Origin: CAIKZJ01 sp964626015
Lineage (GTDB): Bacteria > Bacteroidota > Ignavibacteria > Tepidaquicellales > Tepidaquicellaceae
DNA: 58,709 nt
Direction: 5' to 3'
Assembly (NCBI GenBank): GCA_964626015.1
Contig: CAZVCC010000012.1
Location: forward strand, 1 to 58,709
Shown here: positions 33,696 through 41,475 of the stretch, one piece after another
How the letters are laid out: the number at the start of each line of letters is the position of its first letter
Position numbering within the stretch: position 1 is the stretch's first letter
The notes under the pieces: model-generated
Databases searched by the model: none
What the model saw: the letters and a program-made list of their open reading frames with translations, nothing else
What the model was told of the DNA's origin: nothing
Program-made: the position numbers and the translations under genes

Positions 33696-35225
33696 ATGAA
33701 AAATTTTAGTTTATTAATATTGCTACTTGTTTTATGCATTGGGGTTTCAAGCGTCAAGGCGCAGACGACATTCTGGGATAAGACGCAAAGAGTAACAACC
33801 GGATTTGTGGATAAAAATCCGACGTTTGACAGCAGAAAAACGATAAATTATGAACTGCTTTTTGTTTCATTTTTATTGTTTGAGAGACAGACTTCGCAGG
33901 GGGGTTCGAATATCTGTTATTTGAGATTCGGGTATGACAGTGCTTTTAGTACAGTAGGTTATATTACGAATGATTCGAACGTAATAAACAGGAATCAGAA
34001 ATTTGCTTTTAAAACGACTTCCTGGGTTGCTGATTCTATCATTAATGCAATGGCGGTCTGGGAAAGAGTTGAGAACTCGAGAGTAAATATATACGGGAGC
34101 ACGTATACGAACGGAAGCTGGTCAATGCCCTACCCTATTGATACAGGAGCGGGAAATAAAAGGTCGCCAAACATTTCATATAACACACAGGTATCGTCGA
34201 TGAATTTTTATTGTGTTGTTTATGAAAAAGATGGTGATATAGTATTTAAGAATTATGAGTCCACGACTCATCAGGTCCTGAACGAAGTTAACCTCACGGA
34301 AACCGACACAGCAATATGCAGAAATCCGAGAGTAAGTTCTGTAGGTATGATGCAACCATTGTTTATAACTTACGAAAGACAAAAGCCAAACGGTGACTTT
34401 GCGATTTATTACAAGAAATCTGAAAGTAATTATGTTTTTAACGGAGACACGATTTCTACACGCGGAAATAACCGTAATGCAGATTTTATAAATGGTATGG
34501 GAAATGTAACGGTGGCGTTTGAGTCGAATTATTCGGGGAAGTGGGGTGTTTATGAATACCAATACAATAACAGCCTTTATAATACATTGCTGCAGAATTC
34601 CGTTACGAATTACAGGAATCTAAAGAATTATATATATCCGATAATAACAAATTCGCCGATGCAGTTTTACTCAATGCTGACATCTTACTTAGGGCAAAGA
34701 GGAAATACGACTAAAATCTATTCGACTATAGTATTAGCACCTCCTATGGATTCAATAAATGTTGGAGATTCAACATCGGGATGTGTTTTAACGATGAGCA
34801 CGGGAATGATAAGACTTGGTTCATGGACAGGAAGGTCATGGATGGTTTATACGAAAGATTCTGCGGGATACTCTATGCTTGAAGCTGTGGGGAAATTGAT
34901 ACCTTTGGGGGATGTGAAGATGATAGGCGGTGAGATACCACGGAGTTTTAAGCTTATGCAGAACTATCCGAATCCGTTCAATCCGAGAACAGTTGTTAGT
35001 TTTCAGTTGCCAGTTGTTAGTAATGTTTCTTTAAAGGTTTATGATATTAGAGGACGGGAAGTGCAGACGCTGGTAAATGAGAGGATGCAGGCGGGAACGT
35101 ATGAAGTGAGGTTTGACGGTTCAATGCTGAACAGCGGGGTGTATTTTTATCGGATGACTGTCCACTACAACGGATCTTCGACAGGGAATTATTTTGAGAC
35201 GAAGAGAATGATATTATTAAAATAA
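33696..35225 (+). CDS. Secreted protein with type IX sorting domain, unknown function
   Basis: The frame opens at ATG 33603, but I place the start at ATG 33696. The protein then begins with a clean signal peptide (MKNFSLLILLLVLCIGVSSVKAQ), and the 31 codons before it overlap repeat DNA. This gives 509 aa. The body (about 25-415) is beta-rich with repeated Trp/Tyr and Asn/Ser content (TFWDKTQRVTTGF, ITYERQKPNGDFAIYYK), like exported propeller proteins. The C-terminus (about 420-509) is a type IX sorting domain with NYPNPFNPRTVVSFQLP and KVYDIRGREVQTLVNERMQ. Its DNA is nearly identical over long stretches to that of the previous gene. Function is unknown. Confidence 0.78.
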   Translation: MKNFSLLILLLVLCIGVSSVKAQTTFWDKTQRVTTGFVDKNPTFDSRKTINYELLFVSFLLFERQTSQGGSNICYLRFGYDSAFSTVGYITNDSNVINRNQKFAFKTTSWVADSIINAMAVWERVENSRVNIYGSTYTNGSWSMPYPIDTGAGNKRSPNISYNTQVSSMNFYCVVYEKDGDIVFKNYESTTHQVLNEVNLTETDTAICRNPRVSSVGMMQPLFITYERQKPNGDFAIYYKKSESNYVFNGDTISTRGNNRNADFINGMGNVTVAFESNYSGKWGVYEYQYNNSLYNTLLQNSVTNYRNLKNYIYPIITNSPMQFYSMLTSYLGQRGNTTKIYSTIVLAPPMDSINVGDSTSGCVLTMSTGMIRLGSWTGRSWMVYTKDSAGYSMLEAVGKLIPLGDVKMIGGEIPRSFKLMQNYPNPFNPRTVVSFQLPVVSNVSLKVYDIRGREVQTLVNERMQAGTYEVRFDGSMLNSGVYFYRMTVHYNGSSTGNYFETKRMILLK

Positions 35226-35248
35226 ATTTTGATAATTATTAAACAATA

Positions 35249-35278
35249 AAAATCCCTGTAATTACGTACAGGGATTTT
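35249..35278. terminator. Bidirectional intrinsic terminator
   Basis: A perfect 12-bp stem (AAAATCCCTGTA / TACAGGGATTTT) with a 6-base loop lies between the converging sorting-domain gene and the YidB-like gene. It is suitable for both directions. Confidence 0.8.
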
Positions 35279-35326
35279 AATTTCATGCAAATTAAAGCGT
35301 GATAACATTACACATTAAACAGATTA

Positions 35327-35728
35327 TTACTTTCCGAAAATGCCACCGAGGAGGTCTTTCCCTTTGCTGAGAATATCACCATCGGGGATACTGCCATCGG
35401 GAGTTAGTTTATCGATGATTGAAGGAAGCAGGTTTGAGAGCTGACTTCCAGCTTCATCAGAATTAATATTATTGCTTTCGGCAAATTTATTAACAGTCTC
35501 TTCGCCGAAGACAGATTTAATTTGCTCAGGAGAAATAGGAAGGTTATCACCTTTACCAATCCATGAATTGACCGTATCTCCAAGACCTTTTGAAGCAAAC
35601 TGACTTACTAAATCACCTATACCGGAACCTTGTCCGCCAATCAAACCCATCACACCTGAAATGAGGTTGTTTTGAGTATTACCATCATTACCGCCAAGTA
35701 ACGATTTTGCACTATCTAGAATATCCAT
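35327..35728 (-). CDS. YidB-like (DUF937-type) small protein
   Basis: 133 aa, Gly/Ser/Leu-rich, with no signal peptide. The layout, an N-terminal low-complexity LISGVMGLIGGQGSGIGDLVSQF segment followed by WIGKGDNLPISPEQIKSVFG and ending LLPSIIDKLTPDGSIPDGD, matches the YidB family. In that family the LLP..VDKLTPDG block is the hallmark. Molecular function of the family is not established. It is monocistronic, with a shared terminator downstream. Confidence 0.78.
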   Translation of the reverse strand: MDILDSAKSLLGGNDGNTQNNLISGVMGLIGGQGSGIGDLVSQFASKGLGDTVNSWIGKGDNLPISPEQIKSVFGEETVNKFAESNNINSDEAGSQLSNLLPSIIDKLTPDGSIPDGDILSKGKDLLGGIFGK

Positions 35729-35834
35729 GATTAAATTATTTTAAGTTAGGAAAAGTTGTTATAAAATAAAACAAAACTATAAGAAGTATAATTCCAAGTA
35801 TGGAGCTTATGAAAAATGAAGTATAAATAAAAAG

Positions 35835-35860
35835 AGCCGGAAAGCATAAGCACTCCGGCT
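35835..35860 (-). terminator. Terminator after the large FG-GAP protein gene
   Basis: A 7-bp stem (AGCCGGA / TCCGGCT) with a 12-base loop and a T-rich run follows the stop codon at 35887 on the minus strand, 26 bases beyond it. Confidence 0.75.
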
Positions 35861-35886
35861 TTTTATAAACGTGTTCTATTCTTACT

Positions 35887-38871
35887 TCATTTCAGCACTA
35901 TCATTTTTTTCGTTTCCCTGTAATTTCCTGCGGATAGAATATAGAAATAAACCCCGCTTGAATAATTTGTTACATTCCAAACTGTTTGATACACGCCTGC
36001 CTCGAGTTTTTCCTTAACCAAAGTTTCTATTTCACTACCCTTCAAATCATAAATTTTCAATGTAACATTACCAGCTACCGGAAGCTGAAAACGTATGCTT
36101 GTGGATGGGTTAAAAGGATTGGGATAATTTTGTTCGAGTTTATATTTATCAGGTACATTATTACTAATTGATTGAACACCAGGGGTAAGGAAACCGCCTC
36201 CTGAGAAACATATAATTCTACCGTCACGACTACCCGCAACAAATTCGTCCGAATAGCCACCTGAATATATACCGCGTAAACTTTTAAGAGAAGAAACTTT
36301 TTCCACAGCAGTTGCGGGTCCGCCTGAACCGAATGAATATTCGAATAATATACCCCCTGTTTGGAAATCGCAGACGTACACATGATTAGCAAAAGTAGCG
36401 GCAACAACATTTGGTTTATATAAATGGCCATAATTTAACTGACAGACTCCAAACACATAAGAATTATCGAGTGAATTCGACCAGTATGAATTTGATGTAA
36501 CGGGATCTATCAGATGTAAAGATTTTGGACCAGATACCATAACTCTATAAATGTTATTACCGAAATTATTATCCTGCATAATTTTCATATTTCCGTTTAC
36601 ACTGCTTCCTAGATACCTTGCCCATATTTCCTGTCCAGTTGAACCATCTAAAGACAGGATTTTTCCATTGAATCCTTCAAAACCGAGAAAATCCCTTATC
36701 GTATCAGCTGTAATGCTTTTTACATCGCTTAATTGCCATACAACATCGGTGCTTGTATATGTCCAGATATTAGAGCCAGTATTACTGAAACCTCTAACAG
36801 CATAAGGACCGTAGTTGTTATGAACGGAAACAGCACCGCCAGTTTGATTATTTGCAACATCCATTAAGAACTCCCAATCAGTCTGTGAATTCTGAAATAT
36901 AACATTGCCATTAATGCCGTTCAGACAGTAAACCGATCTTCTACCCGGAGTTGCGGGTTCACCAGTACCGCTTGCAGATGCAAGAACATCATTAATTCCA
37001 TCACCGTTATAATCCTTGTCAACGCGAATACCGTTAATGGCTCCCTGATTCGAAACAGTTGAATCACCGAATACCCAAATCATTTTACCCGTTCTCCCAG
37101 AGATTGTATAAACATTTTCATTACCATCACCACAACCAATTACTACATCCTGAATTCCGTCTCCATCAATATCATCTCTTATTTGCATCGCCTCCTCGTA
37201 GGTCACCGAGCCGATATTACTGGAAGATGAGTATGAATTAAAAACCCAGAGAATATCAGAAGTAACGGAAGAATTTCCATTAAAACAAATTGTTTGATAA
37301 TTGTCAGCGGCAACAAGAATATCATTATAACCGTCCGCGTTAACATCGTTAATTTGTTTAATACTTATAGGTTTGTAATTGTTATAAACCGAGTTTGGGT
37401 TATCGGGAATTATTCCCTGCCAAAGAATTGTACCTAAAGGATATTGTGAAATGATAACACTTCCCATAAGCGGTATATATGCTGTGGGTAAATTTATTGA
37501 ATTAGAAATTATTTTAACAGAATCCTTATAATTACTGATTTGAATAGGATTATACCAAATTCTGAATGTTTTAGTTTTCTGAGTATCAATTACAACAGGA
37601 AAAGTCAATCCCACAGTATCTAATCTAAAACGATTTGATGCTAAGGTAATTGAATTTATTATTAAAGGAGCATTTCCTCTGTTTGATATCGGAAGGGTAA
37701 AGCCGCACAATGAATTTTGCCTTCTTTCTCCATAGTTATAGCTTGTAACAGGAAAGTAAGCAAATGAACCAGTATAAATTCCTCTTCCTTTTAATGAAAT
37801 ATTCTTCACTGGAGTTGCAGGGTCATTACTCGATAAAGATAATACAGCTGAATCATTTCCGAAAATGAGAGGAGAGAAAGATAAGGTATAATTTTTTGAC
37901 TGCTGGGGGATTAAAGTATCAGGAACGAAATTCTGTTGTATACCAAATCTCGGATTGCTGATATTCTTTCCTGTTATTATCAGATTCGAAGTACCGTTAT
38001 TTGTCACCAATAAATTACGTGTAGTTGTTGAACCGATTAAAGTATTTCCGAAATCGAAGTTTACTGAAGAAGGAGTAATAATAGGTGTTCCGCCGCCAGT
38101 CAATCCGTATTTATAAATATTTCTATAAGGATATACGTTATTTCCTACTCTATAAGCAATTAACCACAAATATTGGCCATCCCAATGTAAACCTTTTGGG
38201 TCGCAATCATTATCAGGGTCCGGAGCGGCGAATGAGAACAGAGTATCACCAATTGCTTTTCTGAATCCGTAAATCCGCTCAGCATCTCCCTGAAAGCTAC
38301 TCGTTACGTACAGAATAGTATCACCTTTAACAGCAATACCATAAACTTGTTTACCCCTTAAAGGAATAGTGTCTACAAGAGTTTTTGTAGACAAGTTCAT
38401 TTTATAAGCATAAGAAAAAGGATAAGAAGTATTATCAGGATAATAAGAAGAGAACCAGAGATAATTCCCGTCAAGCGCAACACCTCCAATCCCTTGCGCA
38501 TAAGAACCTGTATAGATACTGTCAATTTTAGTACCAGCAAGATTTACTTTATATATTCTTGCTCCAGAAGAACGGTAAGATTCAGCAATCCAAAACCCGC
38601 TTCCGTCCCATGCTAAGCCGTGATTAAATGTTAAAGAGGTTGTCAGACTATCAACAATAACTCCCGTTTTCGTTATTTTAAATAATTTGGAAAAGGGATA
38701 AGAAGCACCGCCTGTATAATCCGAACCCGCCCAAAGAGTATCGTTTTTAACAGTTATACCCCAGAAATAATTATAAGGACTATAGTACGGAAAAGGAAAT
38801 GAGTTTATTAATGTTTGTGATTGTAACAAACCTGAAAAAACAAGCAAAAAAATCAGAATCGTTTTTTTCAT
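35887..38871 (-). CDS. Large secreted FG-GAP/choice-of-anchor protein with type IX sorting domain
   Basis: 994 aa with a signal peptide (MKKTILIFLLVFSGLLQSQ). Residues about 20-265 form a propeller-like region (WDGSGFWIAES, LDGNYLWFSS, WDGQYLWLIA). Two Ig-like choice-of-anchor D/HYDIN-type domains (about 270-480) have SVNFDFGNTLIGSTTTRNL and NRGNAPLIINSI. FG-GAP calcium-binding-like repeats follow (DVNADGYNDILVA, DIDGDGIQDVVIG, DYNGDGINDVLAS). The type IX sorting domain is at about 905-994 (NYPNPFNPSTSIRFQLP). It is likely a surface-exposed adhesin or matrix protein. Its sorting-domain DNA is clearly more diverged than that shared by the two genes at 31.5-35.2 kb. Confidence 0.83.
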   Translation of the reverse strand: MKKTILIFLLVFSGLLQSQTLINSFPFPYYSPYNYFWGITVKNDTLWAGSDYTGGASYPFSKLFKITKTGVIVDSLTTSLTFNHGLAWDGSGFWIAESYRSSGARIYKVNLAGTKIDSIYTGSYAQGIGGVALDGNYLWFSSYYPDNTSYPFSYAYKMNLSTKTLVDTIPLRGKQVYGIAVKGDTILYVTSSFQGDAERIYGFRKAIGDTLFSFAAPDPDNDCDPKGLHWDGQYLWLIAYRVGNNVYPYRNIYKYGLTGGGTPIITPSSVNFDFGNTLIGSTTTRNLLVTNNGTSNLIITGKNISNPRFGIQQNFVPDTLIPQQSKNYTLSFSPLIFGNDSAVLSLSSNDPATPVKNISLKGRGIYTGSFAYFPVTSYNYGERRQNSLCGFTLPISNRGNAPLIINSITLASNRFRLDTVGLTFPVVIDTQKTKTFRIWYNPIQISNYKDSVKIISNSINLPTAYIPLMGSVIISQYPLGTILWQGIIPDNPNSVYNNYKPISIKQINDVNADGYNDILVAADNYQTICFNGNSSVTSDILWVFNSYSSSSNIGSVTYEEAMQIRDDIDGDGIQDVVIGCGDGNENVYTISGRTGKMIWVFGDSTVSNQGAINGIRVDKDYNGDGINDVLASASGTGEPATPGRRSVYCLNGINGNVIFQNSQTDWEFLMDVANNQTGGAVSVHNNYGPYAVRGFSNTGSNIWTYTSTDVVWQLSDVKSITADTIRDFLGFEGFNGKILSLDGSTGQEIWARYLGSSVNGNMKIMQDNNFGNNIYRVMVSGPKSLHLIDPVTSNSYWSNSLDNSYVFGVCQLNYGHLYKPNVVAATFANHVYVCDFQTGGILFEYSFGSGGPATAVEKVSSLKSLRGIYSGGYSDEFVAGSRDGRIICFSGGGFLTPGVQSISNNVPDKYKLEQNYPNPFNPSTSIRFQLPVAGNVTLKIYDLKGSEIETLVKEKLEAGVYQTVWNVTNYSSGVYFYILSAGNYRETKKMIVLK

Positions 38872-39103
38872 ATTAAGGTATTAATTACTACAATATAAGG
38901 TTATTAAAATTTAAATAATCTGTAAAATATAAGAACTGAATAGGAGGCATTATTCGGAGGGGTATGAAAAACCTCTGAAGTGTTGATTTCAGAGATTTTC
39001 AATGTGCCCACAATTCCCGACAGGAAGGGATAGACTGCATTGAACTGATACTTCTTGGTGAAAATGAAAAATGACTCTCAGGAATTAACCCAAGAGTCAT
39101 TTG
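38872..39103. other. Intergenic region between tRNA-Leu and the FG-GAP gene
   Basis: This holds a small hairpin at 38973-38994 (CTCTGAA / TTCAGAG), the tRNA terminator at 39071-39100 and, at 39003-39060, a stretch beginning GTGCCCACAAT that resembles the 3' end of a minus-strand tRNA but does not fold as one. It also holds the promoter of the FG-GAP protein gene. Confidence 0.4.
39071..39100 (-). terminator. Terminator after tRNA-Leu
   Basis: An 8-bp stem (ATGACTCT / AGAGTCAT) begins four bases beyond the tRNA 3' end on the minus strand and is followed by TTTTTCATTTT, a good intrinsic terminator. Confidence 0.75.
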
Positions 39104-39189
39104 TGCCCGCAATCGGAATCGAACCGATACTCACCTTGCAGTGAACAGGATTTTAAGTCCTGCGCGTCTACCAGTTCCGCCACACGGGC
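39104..39189 (-). tRNA. tRNA-Leu (anticodon UAA)
   Basis: An 86-base cloverleaf on the minus strand. The acceptor stem GCCCGTG pairs with TGCGGGC. The D-arm contains AACTGGTAGACGCG. The anticodon stem CAGGA/TCCTG encloses the loop CTTAAAA with anticodon TAA. A long class II variable arm (TTCACTGCAAGGTGAG) and the T-arm with GGTTCGATTCC follow. The discriminator base is A, and CCA is not encoded. The long variable arm and anticodon fix Leu, reading UUA (and UUG by wobble). Confidence 0.95.
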
Positions 39190-39255
39190 TTATTGAACTA
39201 TAAAAGTATGCAATTTTGAGATTGTTTTCAATGACAAGAGATATGTTAAAGCAGA

Positions 39256-40023
39256 TTAAAAGTTTATGTACATTTTTGAAGTAATGCCGATGAACGTAAT
39301 ATTTGTTGAAGTATTCATAGCAAGAGGAGAGAAAGCGTTTCTCTGAGGGAAAAAATTAGTAACTTTTATTTCGGTTTCGTTACTGAGATTATTACTAACT
39401 GCAAAGCTCATTCCAACAGCAAGCTTAATACCCTGAAGCCATTTAGCGTCTGATACGCCATATACATAAGACCTGTAACCATGGTAATTATAACCGTAGT
39501 TAATGTCTTCTCTTACCCTATCCATCGATTCAGTAGTGTACTGCAAACCATATCCACCTGAGATATACATAGAATAATTTTGCCTGCCAAACGGATACAC
39601 TTTCAAGTTTAAGAACATAGGAACAGCGTACATGTAAGAGTTTTCCCACTTTTCAATATAACTTCTTTGACTTGTAATAACCGTCATATAGTCTCTGTGA
39701 GGTTTACCGTTAATGTGCCAAATAAAAGATGATTCAAAGTTTAAGGACAAATTATCGGTAAACCTGAAATCCATACCAAGGTCGAACTCAAGTGGGCTTA
39801 AGAAACTATTGTTGTAGTTGTTATTATAATAATAACCATTGTTACGATAGTAATCATCGTAATAATCGGAGTTATAGAAAGACATGTAATAAGCACTTCC
39901 AAAGTCAGCACCCGCATAAGTACCGAGTGTAGCACCGAAAGAAATTCCGAAAGGCAGATCATTTCTTTGAGCAAAAAGACCCGAAGAAATAAACATCAAA
40001 AATAAAAGTGACAGAATTTTCAT
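39256..40023 (-). CDS. Outer membrane beta-barrel protein with Tyr/Asn-rich loop
   Basis: The frame opens at ATG 40059, but ATG 40023 gives a proper signal peptide (MKILSLLFLMFISSGLFAQ), so I use 255 aa. The mature protein has alternating beta-strands (LEFDLGMDFRFTDNLSLNFES, VPMFLNLKVYPFGRQNYSMYISGGYGLQY) typical of porin-like OMP_b-brl proteins. It ends in a strand ITSKMYINF with terminal Phe, as barrel proteins recognised by BamA do. Residues about 47-76 form a loop with very high Tyr, Asn and Asp content (YYDDYYRNNGYYYNNNYNN). Function is unknown. Confidence 0.72.
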   Translation of the reverse strand: MKILSLLFLMFISSGLFAQRNDLPFGISFGATLGTYAGADFGSAYYMSFYNSDYYDDYYRNNGYYYNNNYNNSFLSPLEFDLGMDFRFTDNLSLNFESSFIWHINGKPHRDYMTVITSQRSYIEKWENSYMYAVPMFLNLKVYPFGRQNYSMYISGGYGLQYTTESMDRVREDINYGYNYHGYRSYVYGVSDAKWLQGIKLAVGMSFAVSNNLSNETEIKVTNFFPQRNAFSPLAMNTSTNITFIGITSKMYINF

Positions 40024-40207
40024 AGTTGTAATAATAATGCTTATACATTTCAAACACAATAAATAAAATTTTGTTCCAAATAATTATGAAAATTGCATAA
40101 GGTCATTAATTCATTAATAACCGACATTAAGCACATATATCTTTACGTAATAGACATAAAAACACGGAACAAAGTTTAACGGCGAATGGACATATGCTTT
40201 CCACATG

Positions 40208-40240
40208 AAAAGGAAACTTGATAAAAAAGGAAACTTGATA
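40208..40240. repeat. Two-copy 17-bp tandem repeat
   Basis: Two copies of AAAAGGAAACTTGATA (40208-40223 and 40225-40240) sit directly beside the terminator hairpin. Confidence 0.85.
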
Positions 40241-40243
40241 AAA

Positions 40244-40270
40244 AAGGCATTCTGCAAAACAGAATGCCTT
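40244..40270 (-). terminator. Terminator after the VWA lipoprotein gene
   Basis: A perfect 11-bp stem (AAGGCATTCTG / CAGAATGCCTT) with a 5-base loop is followed on the minus strand by TTTTTT. It lies 22 bases past the stop codon at 40292. Confidence 0.85.
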
Positions 40271-40291
40271 TAAATAACTGATAAGGTATAA

Positions 40292-41278
40292 TTACAAGAT
40301 ATTATAAGTTTTTGTAAATGAGGTTTTCATTCCTTCGTAACTAACTATAATAGTTACCCTAACTAATGTACCAGTAGGAGGTAATGTACTTGCAGGCCAG
40401 TTTATGTTCATAGTATAGGAACCCGAAATCTGACCTTTGATAGTATTGTAAACCCCAGTTAAAGAAGATGTACAAGTTGCATCAGGTTTAGCCCAGAAGA
40501 AGAATCCGCCAGTTGTATCAGCAATATTTCTCATATCCCTTGCAAGAGAATTTGTAGTATCGGAATACAAGAAAATAGAGTAAACAGGAATTGCGTTATT
40601 CAGAGCAGTACTAATCATAGTTGCTCTTGAAACTGATGAAGCATTTTCACCACCGTCAGTAAAAGCAATAACGGCTTTAGTGTAAGTTGTTCCGCTAACA
40701 GGAATAAGGTCCGTTGTTCCTTTGTAAATCGACTGATACAAAGCAGTGCTACCGCCAAGACTAAAATTACTGTCAACAGCATTAATAAGGAGAGCTTTAT
40801 TGTTAGTAAAAGGCTGAGCTACGATAACCATATCATCGAATTTAATAATTTCGGACTGGTCATTAGAACCCATAGCATTAATGTAAGTTTTTACACCATC
40901 TTCCATACACTGAATCTGAGCAGAACCCATGCTACCGCTATAGTCCATAGTAACGGCACCAGAAACATTTTTCCCTGAACCCGTGTTTGAAGTAACAGTA
41001 ACCGCACCCGCGACAGAATCCGCAACCTTAGCAGGCCATCTCAGGTAAGCAGTTACATTTGAGCCTGAAATACCTGAAACCGGTGCACCATTTTGGTCAA
41101 CGACAATAAGAGTCCCAGTTGCATTAGTACGAGTATTCTGCTGAATGGTTCCGTTCGCCTGAATAGATGTAACATCATTTGTAGTAACGGGATTTTCATC
41201 TTTGCTGCAGGATACGTAAACAATGCTGAGAGACAAAATTATCAACAGCACAATTGCTGAATTAGTGTACTTTTTCAT
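40292..41278 (-). CDS. Von Willebrand factor A domain lipoprotein
   Basis: 328 aa with a lipoprotein signal peptide (acylated Cys24 in YVSC). A short Ser/Thr/Asn-rich Ig-like N-terminal part (about 30-105) includes VVDQNGAPVSGISGSNVTAYL. A VWA domain (about 106-300) has the complete MIDAS DYSGSMG (Asp112, Ser114, Ser116) and the later AFTDGGENAS block. VWA domains bind protein ligands through a metal ion. It should be a surface or periplasmic lipoprotein mediating adhesion or complex assembly. It is monocistronic with its own terminator. The partner is unknown. Confidence 0.85.
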   Translation of the reverse strand: MKKYTNSAIVLLIILSLSIVYVSCSKDENPVTTNDVTSIQANGTIQQNTRTNATGTLIVVDQNGAPVSGISGSNVTAYLRWPAKVADSVAGAVTVTSNTGSGKNVSGAVTMDYSGSMGSAQIQCMEDGVKTYINAMGSNDQSEIIKFDDMVIVAQPFTNNKALLINAVDSNFSLGGSTALYQSIYKGTTDLIPVSGTTYTKAVIAFTDGGENASSVSRATMISTALNNAIPVYSIFLYSDTTNSLARDMRNIADTTGGFFFWAKPDATCTSSLTGVYNTIKGQISGSYTMNINWPASTLPPTGTLVRVTIIVSYEGMKTSFTKTYNIL

Positions 41279-41475
41279 GTTAAGTCCTTTCTATTATTTA
41301 GTGTTATACTTGTAATAAATGATAGTATTATTATTAAAATAAGCAGAAGAAATTATTAATACAACATAATAATTTTCATTCTCGAATGTTTATGGCACGA
41401 CTATTGAGTATCTAAATCATTGAACTTATTAGTTTCACGCTATCAAAAGAAAAGGTTATAATAAATTTTATTAAA

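Larger units (their letters stand above)
40060..40291. other. Intergenic region between the VWA lipoprotein and barrel protein genes
   Basis: 232 bases with a terminator at 40244-40270 for the upstream lipoprotein gene, a short tandem repeat at 40208-40240 and presumably the promoter of the barrel protein. No open frame is visible. Confidence 0.4.
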
